Under the pieces are notes generated by a model. The model saw only the letters and a program-made list of their open reading frames with translations. It was not told the DNA's origin and ran no database searches. Of a stretch of 64,000 nucleotides of DNA, positions 1-7,967 are shown piece by piece. Every line of letters starts with the position of its first letter. Within the stretch, counting starts at the first letter, position 1. The stretch comes from Streptococcus sanguinis SK355 (GTDB lineage Bacteria; Bacillota; Bacilli; Lactobacillales; Streptococcaceae). A program made the translations under genes and the position numbers. The stretch lies in NCBI RefSeq assembly GCF_000212855.1, contig NZ_GL890993.1:824683-888682 (forward strand), given 5' to 3'.

Positions 1-1666
1 TTACAATCTTAAAGCTTTAGGCTTTAATACGGTAGAAACCTATATTCCTTGGGCATTGCATGAACCTCAGGAAGGTCAGTTTCAGGCAGAGGGCATGCTG
101 GATTTTGAAGCATACTTCAAGTTGGTTGAGGAGATGGGGCTTTATCTCATTGTCCGTCCGACGCCTTACATCTGTGCAGAGTTTGACTTTGGCGGCCTGC
201 CGGCTTGGCTCTTGAGATATCCTTCAATGCGCCTGCGGGTCAATCATCCGCTTTTTCTGGAAAAGGTCAGTCATTTCTATGACTGGCTCTTTCCCAAGCT
301 TCTGCCCTATCAGAGTGATCAAGACGGACCTATCCTCATGATGCAGGTGGAAAATGAATACGGTTCTTACGCCGAGGACAAGGCCTACATGCGTAGCATT
401 GCGCAGATGATGAAGGTACGTGGAGTTACGGTTCCCCTCTTTACCTCTGATGGGACTTGGATTGAGGCCCTGGAGTCTGGCACCTTGATTGAAGACGATA
501 TTTTTGTGACGGGGAATTTCGGCTCTCAGCCCAAGGAAAACACGGATAATCTGCGAGCTTTCATGGAGCGGTACGGCAAGAAATGGCCGCTTATGTGTAC
601 AGAGTTCTGGGATGGCTGGTTCAGCCGCTGGAGCGAGGAAATCGTTCGGCGAGAGGCAGAAGATTTGGCTCAGGATGTCAAAGAAATGCTGCAGCTAGGC
701 AGCATGAACCTCTTCCTATTGAGAGGTGGGACAAACTTTGGCTTTATCAGCGGCTGTTCGGCCCGCAAGACCAAGGATTTGCCGCAGATTACCTCCTATG
801 ATTTTGACGCACCCATTACTGAGTGGGGGCAGCCAACAGAGAAATACTACGCTGTTCAGCGGGTGACCCACGAGGTCTTTCCAGAGCTTGAGCAGATGGA
901 GCCTATTAGCCGACAGGCTAAGGCCTATGGCAGTTTTCCGCTGCTTGGGACTGCAAATCTGCTGGATGTTGTAGCGGACATCACAGAGGAAATTCAGCTG
1001 GATTATCCGCAGCCTATGGAGCAGATTGGGCAGAATCATGGCTATATTCTCTACCGTTCCGATATCAAAAATCAATACCATGAGGAAAGGCTCAAGGCAT
1101 TGGAGACTCATGATCGCTGCCATTTCTATGTCAATCAGGAGCACCTAGCTACCCAGTATCGGGAAGAAATCGGTGATGAAATGCTCTTCTCAGCTGACAC
1201 CGAACGGATTCAGATTGATGTGTTGGTGGAAAATATGGGGCGGGTCAACTATGGTTACAAGCTGGGTGCACCCAGTCAATCCAAGGGAGTCAAGGGTGGT
1301 ATCATGATTAACCACCAGTTCCGCAAGGGTTGGAAGCATTATGCGCTCAAGTTTGACCAGGAAATGCTGGCCAAGCTAGACTGCTACTCAGCTCCACCTG
1401 AAAGAGTTAAAGCACCGACCTTCTATCGCTTTGAAGCAGAGTTAGATGATATCGCTGATACTTTCATTGACTGCTCTAAGTATGGGAAGGGCTGTATTTC
1501 GGTCAACGGCTTCAACCTTGGCCGCTACTGGAATGAAGGACCAATTCACTATCTCTATGTGCCGTCTGGCCTACTTAAGGAAAAGAATGAATTTATCGTC
1601 TTTGAAACTGAAAATGTCAAGATTGAAGAGTTGACCTTGCTTGATCATCCGGTCTATAAGAAATGA
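1..1666 (+). CDS. bgaC: Beta-galactosidase, glycoside hydrolase family 35 (5' end outside window)
   Basis: The reading frame is open from base 2, so the start codon lies upstream. Retaining GH35 enzymes release terminal beta-galactose. The visible translation begins with the family motif NTVETYIPWALHEP, followed by TPYICAEFDFGGLPAW. QVENEYGSY carries the probable acid/base Glu and CTEFWDGWF the probable nucleophile Glu. The C-terminal half looks like the usual beta-sandwich domains, ending in NGFNLGRYW. No signal peptide or LPXTG motif is visible in the part present, which fits the BgaC type rather than the large anchored BgaA. The next gene starts 9 bases after the stop, suggesting co-transcription. 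Family is certain; substrate specificity is inferred. Confidence 0.93.
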   Translation, partial: YNLKALGFNTVETYIPWALHEPQEGQFQAEGMLDFEAYFKLVEEMGLYLIVRPTPYICAEFDFGGLPAWLLRYPSMRLRVNHPLFLEKVSHFYDWLFPKLLPYQSDQDGPILMMQVENEYGSYAEDKAYMRSIAQMMKVRGVTVPLFTSDGTWIEALESGTLIEDDIFVTGNFGSQPKENTDNLRAFMERYGKKWPLMCTEFWDGWFSRWSEEIVRREAEDLAQDVKEMLQLGSMNLFLLRGGTNFGFISGCSARKTKDLPQITSYDFDAPITEWGQPTEKYYAVQRVTHEVFPELEQMEPISRQAKAYGSFPLLGTANLLDVVADITEEIQLDYPQPMEQIGQNHGYILYRSDIKNQYHEERLKALETHDRCHFYVNQEHLATQYREEIGDEMLFSADTERIQIDVLVENMGRVNYGYKLGAPSQSKGVKGGIMINHQFRKGWKHYALKFDQEMLAKLDCYSAPPERVKAPTFYRFEAELDDIADTFIDCSKYGKGCISVNGFNLGRYWNEGPIHYLYVPSGLLKEKNEFIVFETENVKIEELTLLDHPVYKK

Positions 1667-1675
1667 GGTGTTGCG

Positions 1676-2605
1676 ATGAAATATATGACAGTCGGGAATG
1701 AACTGAAAGAAGCCAGTCAGCTGATTTTGGGCTGCATGCGATTGGCAGAGCACGATCCTAAAGAGGTCGTTTCCGTTCTTGAAACAGCATTAGAAGTGGG
1801 AATTAATTTCTTTGACCACTCAGATGTTTATGCTGGTGGGCAATCTGAAGCCAAGTTTGCGCAGGCTCTTCGCTCAGCTAAAATTCCCCGAGACCGAGTT
1901 CTCATCCAGTCCAAGTGCGGACTGCGGGATGTTCACACCAACTACCATTTTGACTTTTCTAAGGATTATATCATCAGCTCGGTTGAAGGCAGCTTGGAGC
2001 GTTTGCAGACAGACTATCTGGATGTGCTCCTCCTACACCGGCCAGATGCTCTTGTGGAGCCGGAAGAGGTGGCTGAAGCTTTCTCACAGCTGCACCAAGC
2101 TGGGAAGGTCCGCTATTTCGGAGTCAGTAATCAAAATCCTTATCAAATCGAGCTGCTGCAGAAAAGTGTGGAGCAGCCTTTGATTGCCAACCAACTGCAG
2201 TTTGGTCCTGCCCATACTCCGATGCTGGATGCTGGGCTGAATGCCAATATGCTCAATCCTTTGGCAATCGTCCGGGATGGTAGTGTATTGGACTATTGTC
2301 GATTGCATCATATCACGATTCAGCCTTGGTCACCATTTCAGGTTGACTTGAACCAGGGACTTTTTATGGAGCATCCTAAATATGCTCCGCTTACAGAAAC
2401 TCTGCATGCCTTTGCGTCAGACTATCAAGTTTCCTTTGAAGCCTTAGTTCTGGCCTGGATTTTGCGTCATCCGGCTCAGATGCAGCCAATTGTTGGCTCC
2501 ATGAATCCACAGCGAATTCGCTCAATGGTGGCTGCTTTTGATATTGAGCTCTCTCGGGCTGACTGGTATAAGATATACAAGAGCGCAGGGAATCCTCTGC
2601 CCTAA
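1676..2605 (+). CDS. Aldo/keto reductase
   Basis: This 309-residue protein is a TIM-barrel NAD(P)H-dependent oxidoreductase. AKR catalytic elements are visible: the Asp and Tyr of FFDHSDVYAGG (about residues 45-55), the Lys of IQSKCG and the His of LLLHRPD. Near the end, GSMNPQRIRSMVAA resembles the cofactor-phosphate binding loop. The sequence resembles the YdhF-like group of AKRs. ATG at 1676 follows a GAGGTG ribosome-binding site that overlaps the end of the GH35 gene, so the two are probably one transcript. The substrate cannot be read from sequence; a role in sugar metabolism is suggested only by the neighbour. Confidence 0.9.
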   Translation: MKYMTVGNELKEASQLILGCMRLAEHDPKEVVSVLETALEVGINFFDHSDVYAGGQSEAKFAQALRSAKIPRDRVLIQSKCGLRDVHTNYHFDFSKDYIISSVEGSLERLQTDYLDVLLLHRPDALVEPEEVAEAFSQLHQAGKVRYFGVSNQNPYQIELLQKSVEQPLIANQLQFGPAHTPMLDAGLNANMLNPLAIVRDGSVLDYCRLHHITIQPWSPFQVDLNQGLFMEHPKYAPLTETLHAFASDYQVSFEALVLAWILRHPAQMQPIVGSMNPQRIRSMVAAFDIELSRADWYKIYKSAGNPLP

Positions 2606-2639
2606 GCTTGTTTTTGCAGGGAGATTATTTGTTATTCAG

Positions 2640-2688
2640 AATCAATGAAGGCTAAGAGCAGTGAATCGGTCTGCTTGTTTCATTGATT
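2640..2688. other. Intergenic hairpin
   Basis: The 10-base arms AATCAATGAA (2640-2649) and TTCATTGATT (2679-2688) pair perfectly. A smaller stem (GCAG/CTGC) lies inside. No T-run follows, so it is not an obvious terminator. It may be an RNA-processing or attenuation structure ahead of the LPXTG gene. Confidence 0.4.
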
Positions 2689-2723
2689 AAGCTAGATTCT
2701 GTGTCTTATGAAAGGAGAATGAT

Positions 2724-4133
2724 ATGAATAATAAGTTTTCTTGGCAAGGCCTAGCAAAATCTGCTTCTGCTGCCAAGTATGGAAGCGGCTTGCTGCTATG
2801 TGCTTCCCTCTTGTCCTTAGCAGCTTTGACGTGCGTCTCAAGAGTTAAAGCAGAAGATGTTGCGCCTGCCCCTGCCGCAGTAGCTGAAACGCCGGCTTCT
2901 CCAGCAGCCCAAGCAAGTCCTGAGGCTGAAAATCCAGCTGTGGTTGAACCCCAAGCAGCTCCTGCAAGTCAGGCCGAATCAGCTGCTAGTGAGTTGCCAG
3001 CTAGTCAGGTTATGTCCGATGAGCAGAAGCAGCGCGCCATTGCTCAGATGGGAGCCAATCAAGGGGATGTCTGGGTTTGGTCGGAGGAAAATGTCGTTGA
3101 AGAAAATGGGGAGCGTCAAAAGCGCGGTCCTAATGGCGGCCCCGGCCAATTTAATGGCGGAGCCGTCGTGTTAGGCGGTCGTCCGACTTATGACCCCGCA
3201 GCTGATTGGTACTACCTAGCTTATAAAGGCGAAGGGATGACCGACGAAGAAGCACAGGCTGTCTTTGACAAGGAACGCGGCAAATGGATGAATGAATTTG
3301 ATCCTTGGGGTGTTGTGATGGAAATGACGGACAATAAGGCCAGCAATGCTTGGGCAGATGTTCGTAACATGCAGGCTTTCGTCCTTCGGAAGGACTCCAA
3401 TGTCTGGGAGAAAATTGTGGATCACCCTCAAGGGGTTCAATGGGTTGCTCAGTTCAAGGGGAATATGTCCAGCTACGTAGGAGATGCGCGGCAGGAAGCC
3501 TTGGCTGGCGGGGGAACAGCTATTGAGGTATTACCTAAGCAGGATAGGGTTGCCCACTGGGGTTCTGATCAGGCTCGTGATATTCCGAATCCTCAGACCA
3601 TTCGGGCTGTTCTGGTTTCTGTCGAAGCGCGTATTTCTGAAAAATCTGACCCAGATGCCAAGCTTGGTATTCAAGTTGGCGGTGACTGGAAATTTGCTGA
3701 AGAAGTGAGTAAGCCGCTCTGGTATCCAGGAGCTGGTTTGGCTGGTATTCAGCGACTGACCAAGGATTGGGCTCGTTACTATTTTGTTAGCCTCACTGGT
3801 ATTCAAGATGCAGTCGAAGAAAGGGCCATTTCACAAGATGAGTTTATGAAGAGTATCGTGCCGCTGGCCGATATGGAGCAGGATCCCCAAAATCAAGCCC
3901 AGCAGCCAACTCCTGCAAGACCTGATCCAAAGGGGAGCCAAGTGGAAAATCTGACCTACAAAACAAGCGGCCAGACGGACCCTCAAGCAGCGTCTCAAGA
4001 GCCAACTCTTGAGCAAGCTTCTTCCAAACAATTGCCTAAGACCGGCAGTCAAAGCAGTCTATTGACCAATCTGCTTGGGCTCGGACTCTTAGGGCTGGGT
4101 GCTGGCTTCCTTGGCTTGAAGAAAAAATCTTAG
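2724..4133 (+). CDS. LPXTG cell-wall-anchored surface protein of unknown function
   Basis: This 469-residue protein has a long N-terminal signal peptide (about residues 1-43, hydrophobic core LLLCASLLSLAAL). An Ala/Pro/Glu-rich linker follows (about 44-105). The central domain (about 110-380) is Trp- and Gly-rich, with motifs such as VWVWSEEN, DPAADWYYLAY and NEFDPWGVV. A second Gln/Pro-rich linker precedes the sortase signal LPKTG, a hydrophobic helix and a KKKS tail. The anchor and secretion signals are unambiguous. I do not recognise the central domain. Its aromatic richness would fit a binding module, but that is inference. AAAGGAGAATGAT precedes the ATG. A strong bidirectional terminator follows. 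Confidence 0.88.
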   Translation: MNNKFSWQGLAKSASAAKYGSGLLLCASLLSLAALTCVSRVKAEDVAPAPAAVAETPASPAAQASPEAENPAVVEPQAAPASQAESAASELPASQVMSDEQKQRAIAQMGANQGDVWVWSEENVVEENGERQKRGPNGGPGQFNGGAVVLGGRPTYDPAADWYYLAYKGEGMTDEEAQAVFDKERGKWMNEFDPWGVVMEMTDNKASNAWADVRNMQAFVLRKDSNVWEKIVDHPQGVQWVAQFKGNMSSYVGDARQEALAGGGTAIEVLPKQDRVAHWGSDQARDIPNPQTIRAVLVSVEARISEKSDPDAKLGIQVGGDWKFAEEVSKPLWYPGAGLAGIQRLTKDWARYYFVSLTGIQDAVEERAISQDEFMKSIVPLADMEQDPQNQAQQPTPARPDPKGSQVENLTYKTSGQTDPQAASQEPTLEQASSKQLPKTGSQSSLLTNLLGLGLLGLGAGFLGLKKKS

Positions 4134-4167
4134 GTTTTGCAAGCTAGAGGGGAAAATAATCTACAAA

Positions 4168-4197
4168 AAAGCAACAGCAGATTCTAGCTGTTGCTTT
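4168..4197. terminator. Bidirectional rho-independent terminator
   Basis: The stem GCAACAGC/GCTGTTGC (4171-4178/4187-4194) is flanked by an A-run on the left and T-run on the right. It serves the LPXTG gene and the opposing NERD gene, whose TAG stop (4184-4186) lies in the loop. Confidence 0.85.
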
Positions 4198-5155
4198 GTG
4201 TTTGATTTAGGTTTTGCACGACAGGCTGTCCAAAATTAGGTGCTTGCGCAGCAGGCGGACTGCAGACAGGTTTCTGGTATTTTTGAGTAAAGCGGCATCT
4301 TGGGAAGTTGGAGCAGCCCCAAAATTTCTGACCGGCCTTAGAACCTTTGGATGCTGTACGGAGCACCAATCCATGCTGGCAGCGAGGGCAGATCTTTTCT
4401 GCGTCTCTTCGTTGCTTATTCTGAGCAATACTGTTAATATGGCGCTCTTTGATGACCTGCTTTCGCTTGGTCAAAGGCAGGAGCATACGATAAAGGTCGT
4501 CAATCTGCTCGGGCGACAAGCAGACTGGACTTTGGCAGGCCTGTCGGTCAATTGCCCCAATCACTTGCCAGGTCTGAATAACCTTATGCCTGTCACTGTT
4601 TAGATGGATTTCCTTGAGCTGACAGTCATTGCCAAAGACGATATAGGAATACAGGTTTGGCGTGTATTGGTTGAGATAGTAGCTGAGCCATTTGAGATGG
4701 ACTTTATTTTGAATAATGGGATTGAAAAAAGAATGCTTGTAAGATTTTCCGCGGCCACCGGAAAGAACCTGAGTCCAGTATTGCTGGCTTTCTGAGCCGA
4801 AAATCCAGCCCTTGTAGTTTTTGGACTCAAAAATGTAAATTCCAGATGGATGAATCAGCAAGGCATCAATCTCAGTGGTAGTGCCATCTTCTTTGAAGAT
4901 GTAGAGATTGTATAAAATCTTTTTATAGCCATAGAGCTGGTTCAAGACCTGACCAAGCTGGTACTCTCCCTGTTTTCCCTTGTTGTATTTGAGTTCCCAA
5001 GGGGCAGTCTGGGTTTGCTGGAAATAGTCAGGCTCTGGGCTTTGGCTGGATGACCAATCCGAGTCCGTATCTTCCCTGTCTTCAAGTAGCTTATAACTGA
5101 TAAAAAAGACGATGCCAAAGACAGCCACAAATGCGACGAAAAAGAATCCAAACAT
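4184..5155 (-). CDS. Membrane-anchored NERD-domain protein with topoisomerase-type zinc finger
   Basis: This 323-residue protein begins with one transmembrane helix (about residues 2-20). After a polar linker comes a NERD domain (about 55-170), a PD-(D/E)XK-like nuclease fold. TEIDALLIH and FESKNYKGW supply the expected Asp and Glu-x-Lys residues, and GKQGEYQLGQVL is the usual N-terminal helix. The C-terminus has a four-cysteine zinc ribbon (CPRC...CSNFPRC) of the type found at the end of topoisomerase I. NERD proteins are suspected to act on DNA, but no activity is established for this one. It is a single gene with its own promoter region, facing the LPXTG gene. Confidence 0.85.
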   Translation of the reverse strand: MFGFFFVAFVAVFGIVFFISYKLLEDREDTDSDWSSSQSPEPDYFQQTQTAPWELKYNKGKQGEYQLGQVLNQLYGYKKILYNLYIFKEDGTTTEIDALLIHPSGIYIFESKNYKGWIFGSESQQYWTQVLSGGRGKSYKHSFFNPIIQNKVHLKWLSYYLNQYTPNLYSYIVFGNDCQLKEIHLNSDRHKVIQTWQVIGAIDRQACQSPVCLSPEQIDDLYRMLLPLTKRKQVIKERHINSIAQNKQRRDAEKICPRCQHGLVLRTASKGSKAGQKFWGCSNFPRCRFTQKYQKPVCSPPAAQAPNFGQPVVQNLNQTQSNS

Positions 5156-5365
5156 TTCCTAATCTCCCTTAAAATCCCTAATTCGAGTATAGCACAAAAT
5201 AAAGAACGAAAGATTTTTATAAGTGTAAAAACACAGCAATTGAACAACTAACAAAAATGTGTCTAAAAAACGGAAACTATCCTTTAAAAACTTATTTTCT
5301 AAAAATACCTCACAAACCTAAAAAATCATGTATAATAAAAAGACAGGAAAAGAATAGGAGTTATT

Positions 5366-6235
5366 ATGCCTCAGGAATTAATCAGTGTTATCATCCCTGT
5401 TTACAATGTTGAGCAGTATTTAGCAGAATGTGTGAACAGCGTCTGTCGTCAGACCTATCAAAATCTGGAAATTATTCTAGTCAATGATGGTTCAACAGAT
5501 GCTTCTGGTCAGATTTGCCAAGAACTGGCAGACCAGGATGCGAGGATTCGTCTCATTCATCAGGACAATCAAGGCTTGTCCGGTGCCCGCAACACAGGGA
5601 TTGAGCACTCTAGTGCAGACTATTTGATTTTTGTGGATTCGGATGACTGGCTGCCTGAGCAACATGTTGCCCGTCTTTATGAAAAGCTGAAAGAGTACGA
5701 TGCAGATATTGCCATTGGTCACCACTGTAGCTTCCGTGCAGAGGATTCAGCTTTCCTCTACTATTCGACAGAGCATTTTGAAACCCTCTATACGCGAGAA
5801 GAGATAATCGAGGAGTACCCTAGACGGCGCATGGTAGATGGTGTCTTTCTCTGCGCTTGGGCCAAACTCTATAAGCGTAAGCTCTTTGATACAGTGCGCT
5901 ATCCAGTCGGCCGAGTGGCCGAAGATGCCTTTACGACTTATAAGCTGTACCTTCAGTCAGAAAAGATTATCTACCTTAATGAACCGCTCTATTACTATCG
6001 CTTGCGGCCAAATAGCATCTCCATGACTTGGAATGAGCAGTGGTTCCGAGACTTGATTGTAGGTTTTGAGGAGCAGCTAGCCATTTTGGGTAAGCTGGGC
6101 TATGATCTCAGCTTCTACTACAAGTACTACACCTTCCTGCTCCAGTATTGTCGCGACAGCGCTGCAGCCGTCGGTATGCAGTCCAGTCGGGTCTATCAGG
6201 AAATTGAAAGTAAACTCAAACTATTTGGAGAATAA
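5366..6235 (+). CDS. Family 2 glycosyltransferase
   Basis: The 289-residue product has the GT-A fold of GT2 enzymes. ISVIIPVYNVEQYL starts the nucleotide-binding half, VNDGSTD binds the nucleotide, GLSGARNTGI follows, and FVDSDDW carries the metal-binding DxD. A later WAKLYKR / AEDAFTTYKLY stretch is typical of capsule and wall-polysaccharide transferases. There is no C-terminal membrane helix. It probably adds a sugar to a lipid-linked or surface polysaccharide, but donor and acceptor are unknown. It is monocistronic, with a TATAAT at 5331-5336 upstream and a strong terminator directly after the stop. Confidence 0.9.
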   Translation: MPQELISVIIPVYNVEQYLAECVNSVCRQTYQNLEIILVNDGSTDASGQICQELADQDARIRLIHQDNQGLSGARNTGIEHSSADYLIFVDSDDWLPEQHVARLYEKLKEYDADIAIGHHCSFRAEDSAFLYYSTEHFETLYTREEIIEEYPRRRMVDGVFLCAWAKLYKRKLFDTVRYPVGRVAEDAFTTYKLYLQSEKIIYLNEPLYYYRLRPNSISMTWNEQWFRDLIVGFEEQLAILGKLGYDLSFYYKYYTFLLQYCRDSAAAVGMQSSRVYQEIESKLKLFGE

Positions 6236-6237
6236 AT

Positions 6238-6286
6238 AAAACAAGCTACCTTTCAATCATAGGACTGAAAGAGTAGCTTGTTTTTT
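6238..6286 (+). terminator. Rho-independent terminator, left copy of a related pair
   Basis: AAAACAAGCTAC (6238-6249) pairs with GTAGCTTGTTTT (6273-6284), with an inner CTTTCA/TGAAAG stem. The sequence is closely similar, in the same orientation, to the terminator at 16280-16328 on the far side of the catabolic locus. Confidence 0.88.
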
Positions 6287-6306
6287 AGTGTTTTAAAAAT
6301 TAAAGA

Positions 6307-7083
6307 CTAAAAATAACAATTAATGCCATGCTTCAAAAAGACATCTTGGTATTCAAATAAGTCTTCAGGGTGCAAGGCCTTGACATCTTCCATGGCATAC
6401 TTTCGGCCGAGTAATTTGTATTTATTTTCGCCAAATTGATGGAAAGGCAACAGTTGGACTTGATTGATGGATAGTTCATTAAACAAAGTCGCAAACCGCT
6501 CTGCATCTTCTAAGGAGTCGTTAAAATCTGGAATGACAGGAATGCGGAGAACAATCGTCTTTTGATGAGTAAAGGCGTAGTGGATATTCTGAACAATTAA
6601 TTCGTTTTTTACTCCAGTCACCTTGCGGTGGTTGACAGAGTTATAATGTTTCAGGTCTGTATAGATAAAATCAACGTACTGGATGAGATCCACGAATTTT
6701 TCATGTTCTACAAAGGCAGTTGTTTCAATAGCGGTATGAATCCCTTTTTCCTTAGCCGCTTTGAGAATGGCCTTGGCAAATTCAAACTGGGCGAAAATCT
6801 CTCCGCCAGATAAGGTTAGGCCACCGCCAGATTCTTCATAAAAATCTCTGTCCTTTAGGACTTCGTTGATAATCTCCTCGACACTTCTTTCCTCCCCCAT
6901 AGTGATGCTTTTTTTGGTAGTGGCATCCAGCATAGGCTCGGGTCTGAATTGCTGTGATTCTGGGTTAGAGCACCAAGGGCAGCGCAGAGGACAGCCCTTG
7001 AGGAAAACCGTTGTACGAATCCCTGGTCCATCATGAATACTGAAATGTTGGATGTTGAAAATAATTCCTTTTGTTGCTTCCAT
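6307..7083 (-). CDS. Glycyl radical enzyme activating protein (radical SAM)
   Basis: This 258-residue enzyme installs the glycyl radical on its partner using S-adenosylmethionine and a 4Fe-4S cluster. HFSIHDGPGIRTTVFLKG leads into CPLRCPWC, the CxxxCxxC cluster motif. GGGLTLSGGE is the SAM-binding GGE region. Unlike some dehydratase activases, it has no inserted ferredoxin-like cysteines. An in-frame ATG 27 bases upstream is rejected: it overlaps the -10 hexamer, whereas AAAGGAGG sits 7 bases before the chosen ATG. It is divergent from the regulators. Its partner is almost certainly the glycyl radical enzyme at 12004, and E. coli pairs PflC/PflD and YbiY/YbiW likewise. Confidence 0.92.
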   Translation of the reverse strand: MEATKGIIFNIQHFSIHDGPGIRTTVFLKGCPLRCPWCSNPESQQFRPEPMLDATTKKSITMGEERSVEEIINEVLKDRDFYEESGGGLTLSGGEIFAQFEFAKAILKAAKEKGIHTAIETTAFVEHEKFVDLIQYVDFIYTDLKHYNSVNHRKVTGVKNELIVQNIHYAFTHQKTIVLRIPVIPDFNDSLEDAERFATLFNELSINQVQLLPFHQFGENKYKLLGRKYAMEDVKALHPEDLFEYQDVFLKHGINCYF

Positions 7084-7100
7084 ACTCAGGCCTCCTTTGG

Positions 7101-7137
7101 ATACAATCATTATAACTTATTTTAGAAAGAAAAACAA
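7101..7137 (-). promoter_or_regulatory. Activase promoter with PerR-box-like sequence
   Basis: On the minus strand, TTGTTT (7137-7132) and TATAAT (7114-7109) are 17 bases apart. TTATAATGATTGTAT (7115-7101) matches the PerR consensus TTATAATnATTATAA at 13 of 15 positions by eye. Regulation by PerR is only a possibility. Confidence 0.6.
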
Positions 7138-7180
7138 TTACGAATGAAAGTTATTTTTATTTTATTTTTAAGGCGTCTTT

Positions 7181-7189
7181 TGTTACAAT
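7181..7189 (+). promoter_or_regulatory. Extended -10 promoter of the regulator genes
   Basis: TGtTACAAT (7181-7189) is an extended -10 element 19 bases before the DeoR-type ATG. No good -35 is seen. The ribosome-binding site GAGGTGAT follows. Confidence 0.55.
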
Positions 7190-7207
7190 AATAGCAGAGG
7201 TGATAGA

Positions 7208-7951
7208 ATGGAACGTTTAGATGAAATTGTTAAATTAGTATCTGAATTTGAACGAATCGATGTCAATACTTTATCTGACCGCTTAAAAGTGTCCAAAGTA
7301 ACGATTCGCAAGGACTTGGATAAGCTGGAAACCAAAGGTCTGCTGCGCAGAGAGCATGGCTATGCTGTTTTAAATAGCGGCGATGATCTGAATGTCAGAC
7401 TTTCCTTTCATTATGATACCAAACGTCGGATTGCCCAGGAAGCAGCAAAAATCGTTCAGGATAATGAAACCATTATGATTGAATCTGGTTCGACCTGTGC
7501 CTTGCTAGCTGAGGAAATCTGCCTAACGAAGAAGAATGTCAAGATTATTACCAATTCTTATTTTATTGCGGATTATATAAAACAAACTGATTCTTGTAAA
7601 ATTATCTTACTGGGCGGAGAATTTCAGAAAGATTCGCAGGTGACAGTGGGGCCTCTTCTCAAGGAAATGATCCGCTTTTTCCACGTAGAACATGCTTTTG
7701 TCGGAACAGATGGCTATGATGAAAATCTAGGCTTTACAGGCAAGGATCTGATGCGGAGTGAGGTTGTGCAGTATATGTCAGATGCATCTGACCAGATGAT
7801 TGTCTTGACGGACTCAAGTAAGTTTACCAGAAAAGGTACGGTAAAGAGATTTGGCTTCAAACAGATTGCCCAAGTGGTGACTGACAAGGCGATTCCGAAA
7901 GAGGCTGTTGAGCGCTTGAAAGCTGCCGATATCAAGCTGACTCTGATCTAG
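7208..7951 (+). CDS. DeoR-family transcriptional regulator
   Basis: The 247-residue protein has an N-terminal winged helix-turn-helix of DeoR type (residues 1-55; LSDRLKVSKVTIRKDLDKLE, then RREHGYAV). A DeoR C-terminal sugar-phosphate sensor domain follows, with IMIESGSTCALLAEEI and HAFVGTDGYD as typical signatures. Family members usually repress sugar operons and are relieved by a phosphorylated sugar. Its position between the activase and the PTS/enzyme genes says it controls this locus. The next regulator gene starts 16 bases downstream, so the two are co-transcribed. Its operator is not known. Confidence 0.92.
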   Translation: MERLDEIVKLVSEFERIDVNTLSDRLKVSKVTIRKDLDKLETKGLLRREHGYAVLNSGDDLNVRLSFHYDTKRRIAQEAAKIVQDNETIMIESGSTCALLAEEICLTKKNVKIITNSYFIADYIKQTDSCKIILLGGEFQKDSQVTVGPLLKEMIRFFHVEHAFVGTDGYDENLGFTGKDLMRSEVVQYMSDASDQMIVLTDSSKFTRKGTVKRFGFKQIAQVVTDKAIPKEAVERLKAADIKLTLI

Positions 7952-7967
7952 CAGAGAAGGAGATAAG

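Noticed and set aside
56..70. TTG start for the GH35 gene at 56
   Set aside because: The frame is open upstream with conserved GH35 residues (NTVETYIPWA), so the gene begins outside the window.
7084..7110. Upstream ATG for the activase
   Set aside because: It lies in the promoter -10, and the AAAGGAGG site serves the ATG at 7083.
7139..7148. ComX/cin-box-like TACGAATG
   Set aside because: Differs from TACGAATA and is misplaced relative to either divergent start.
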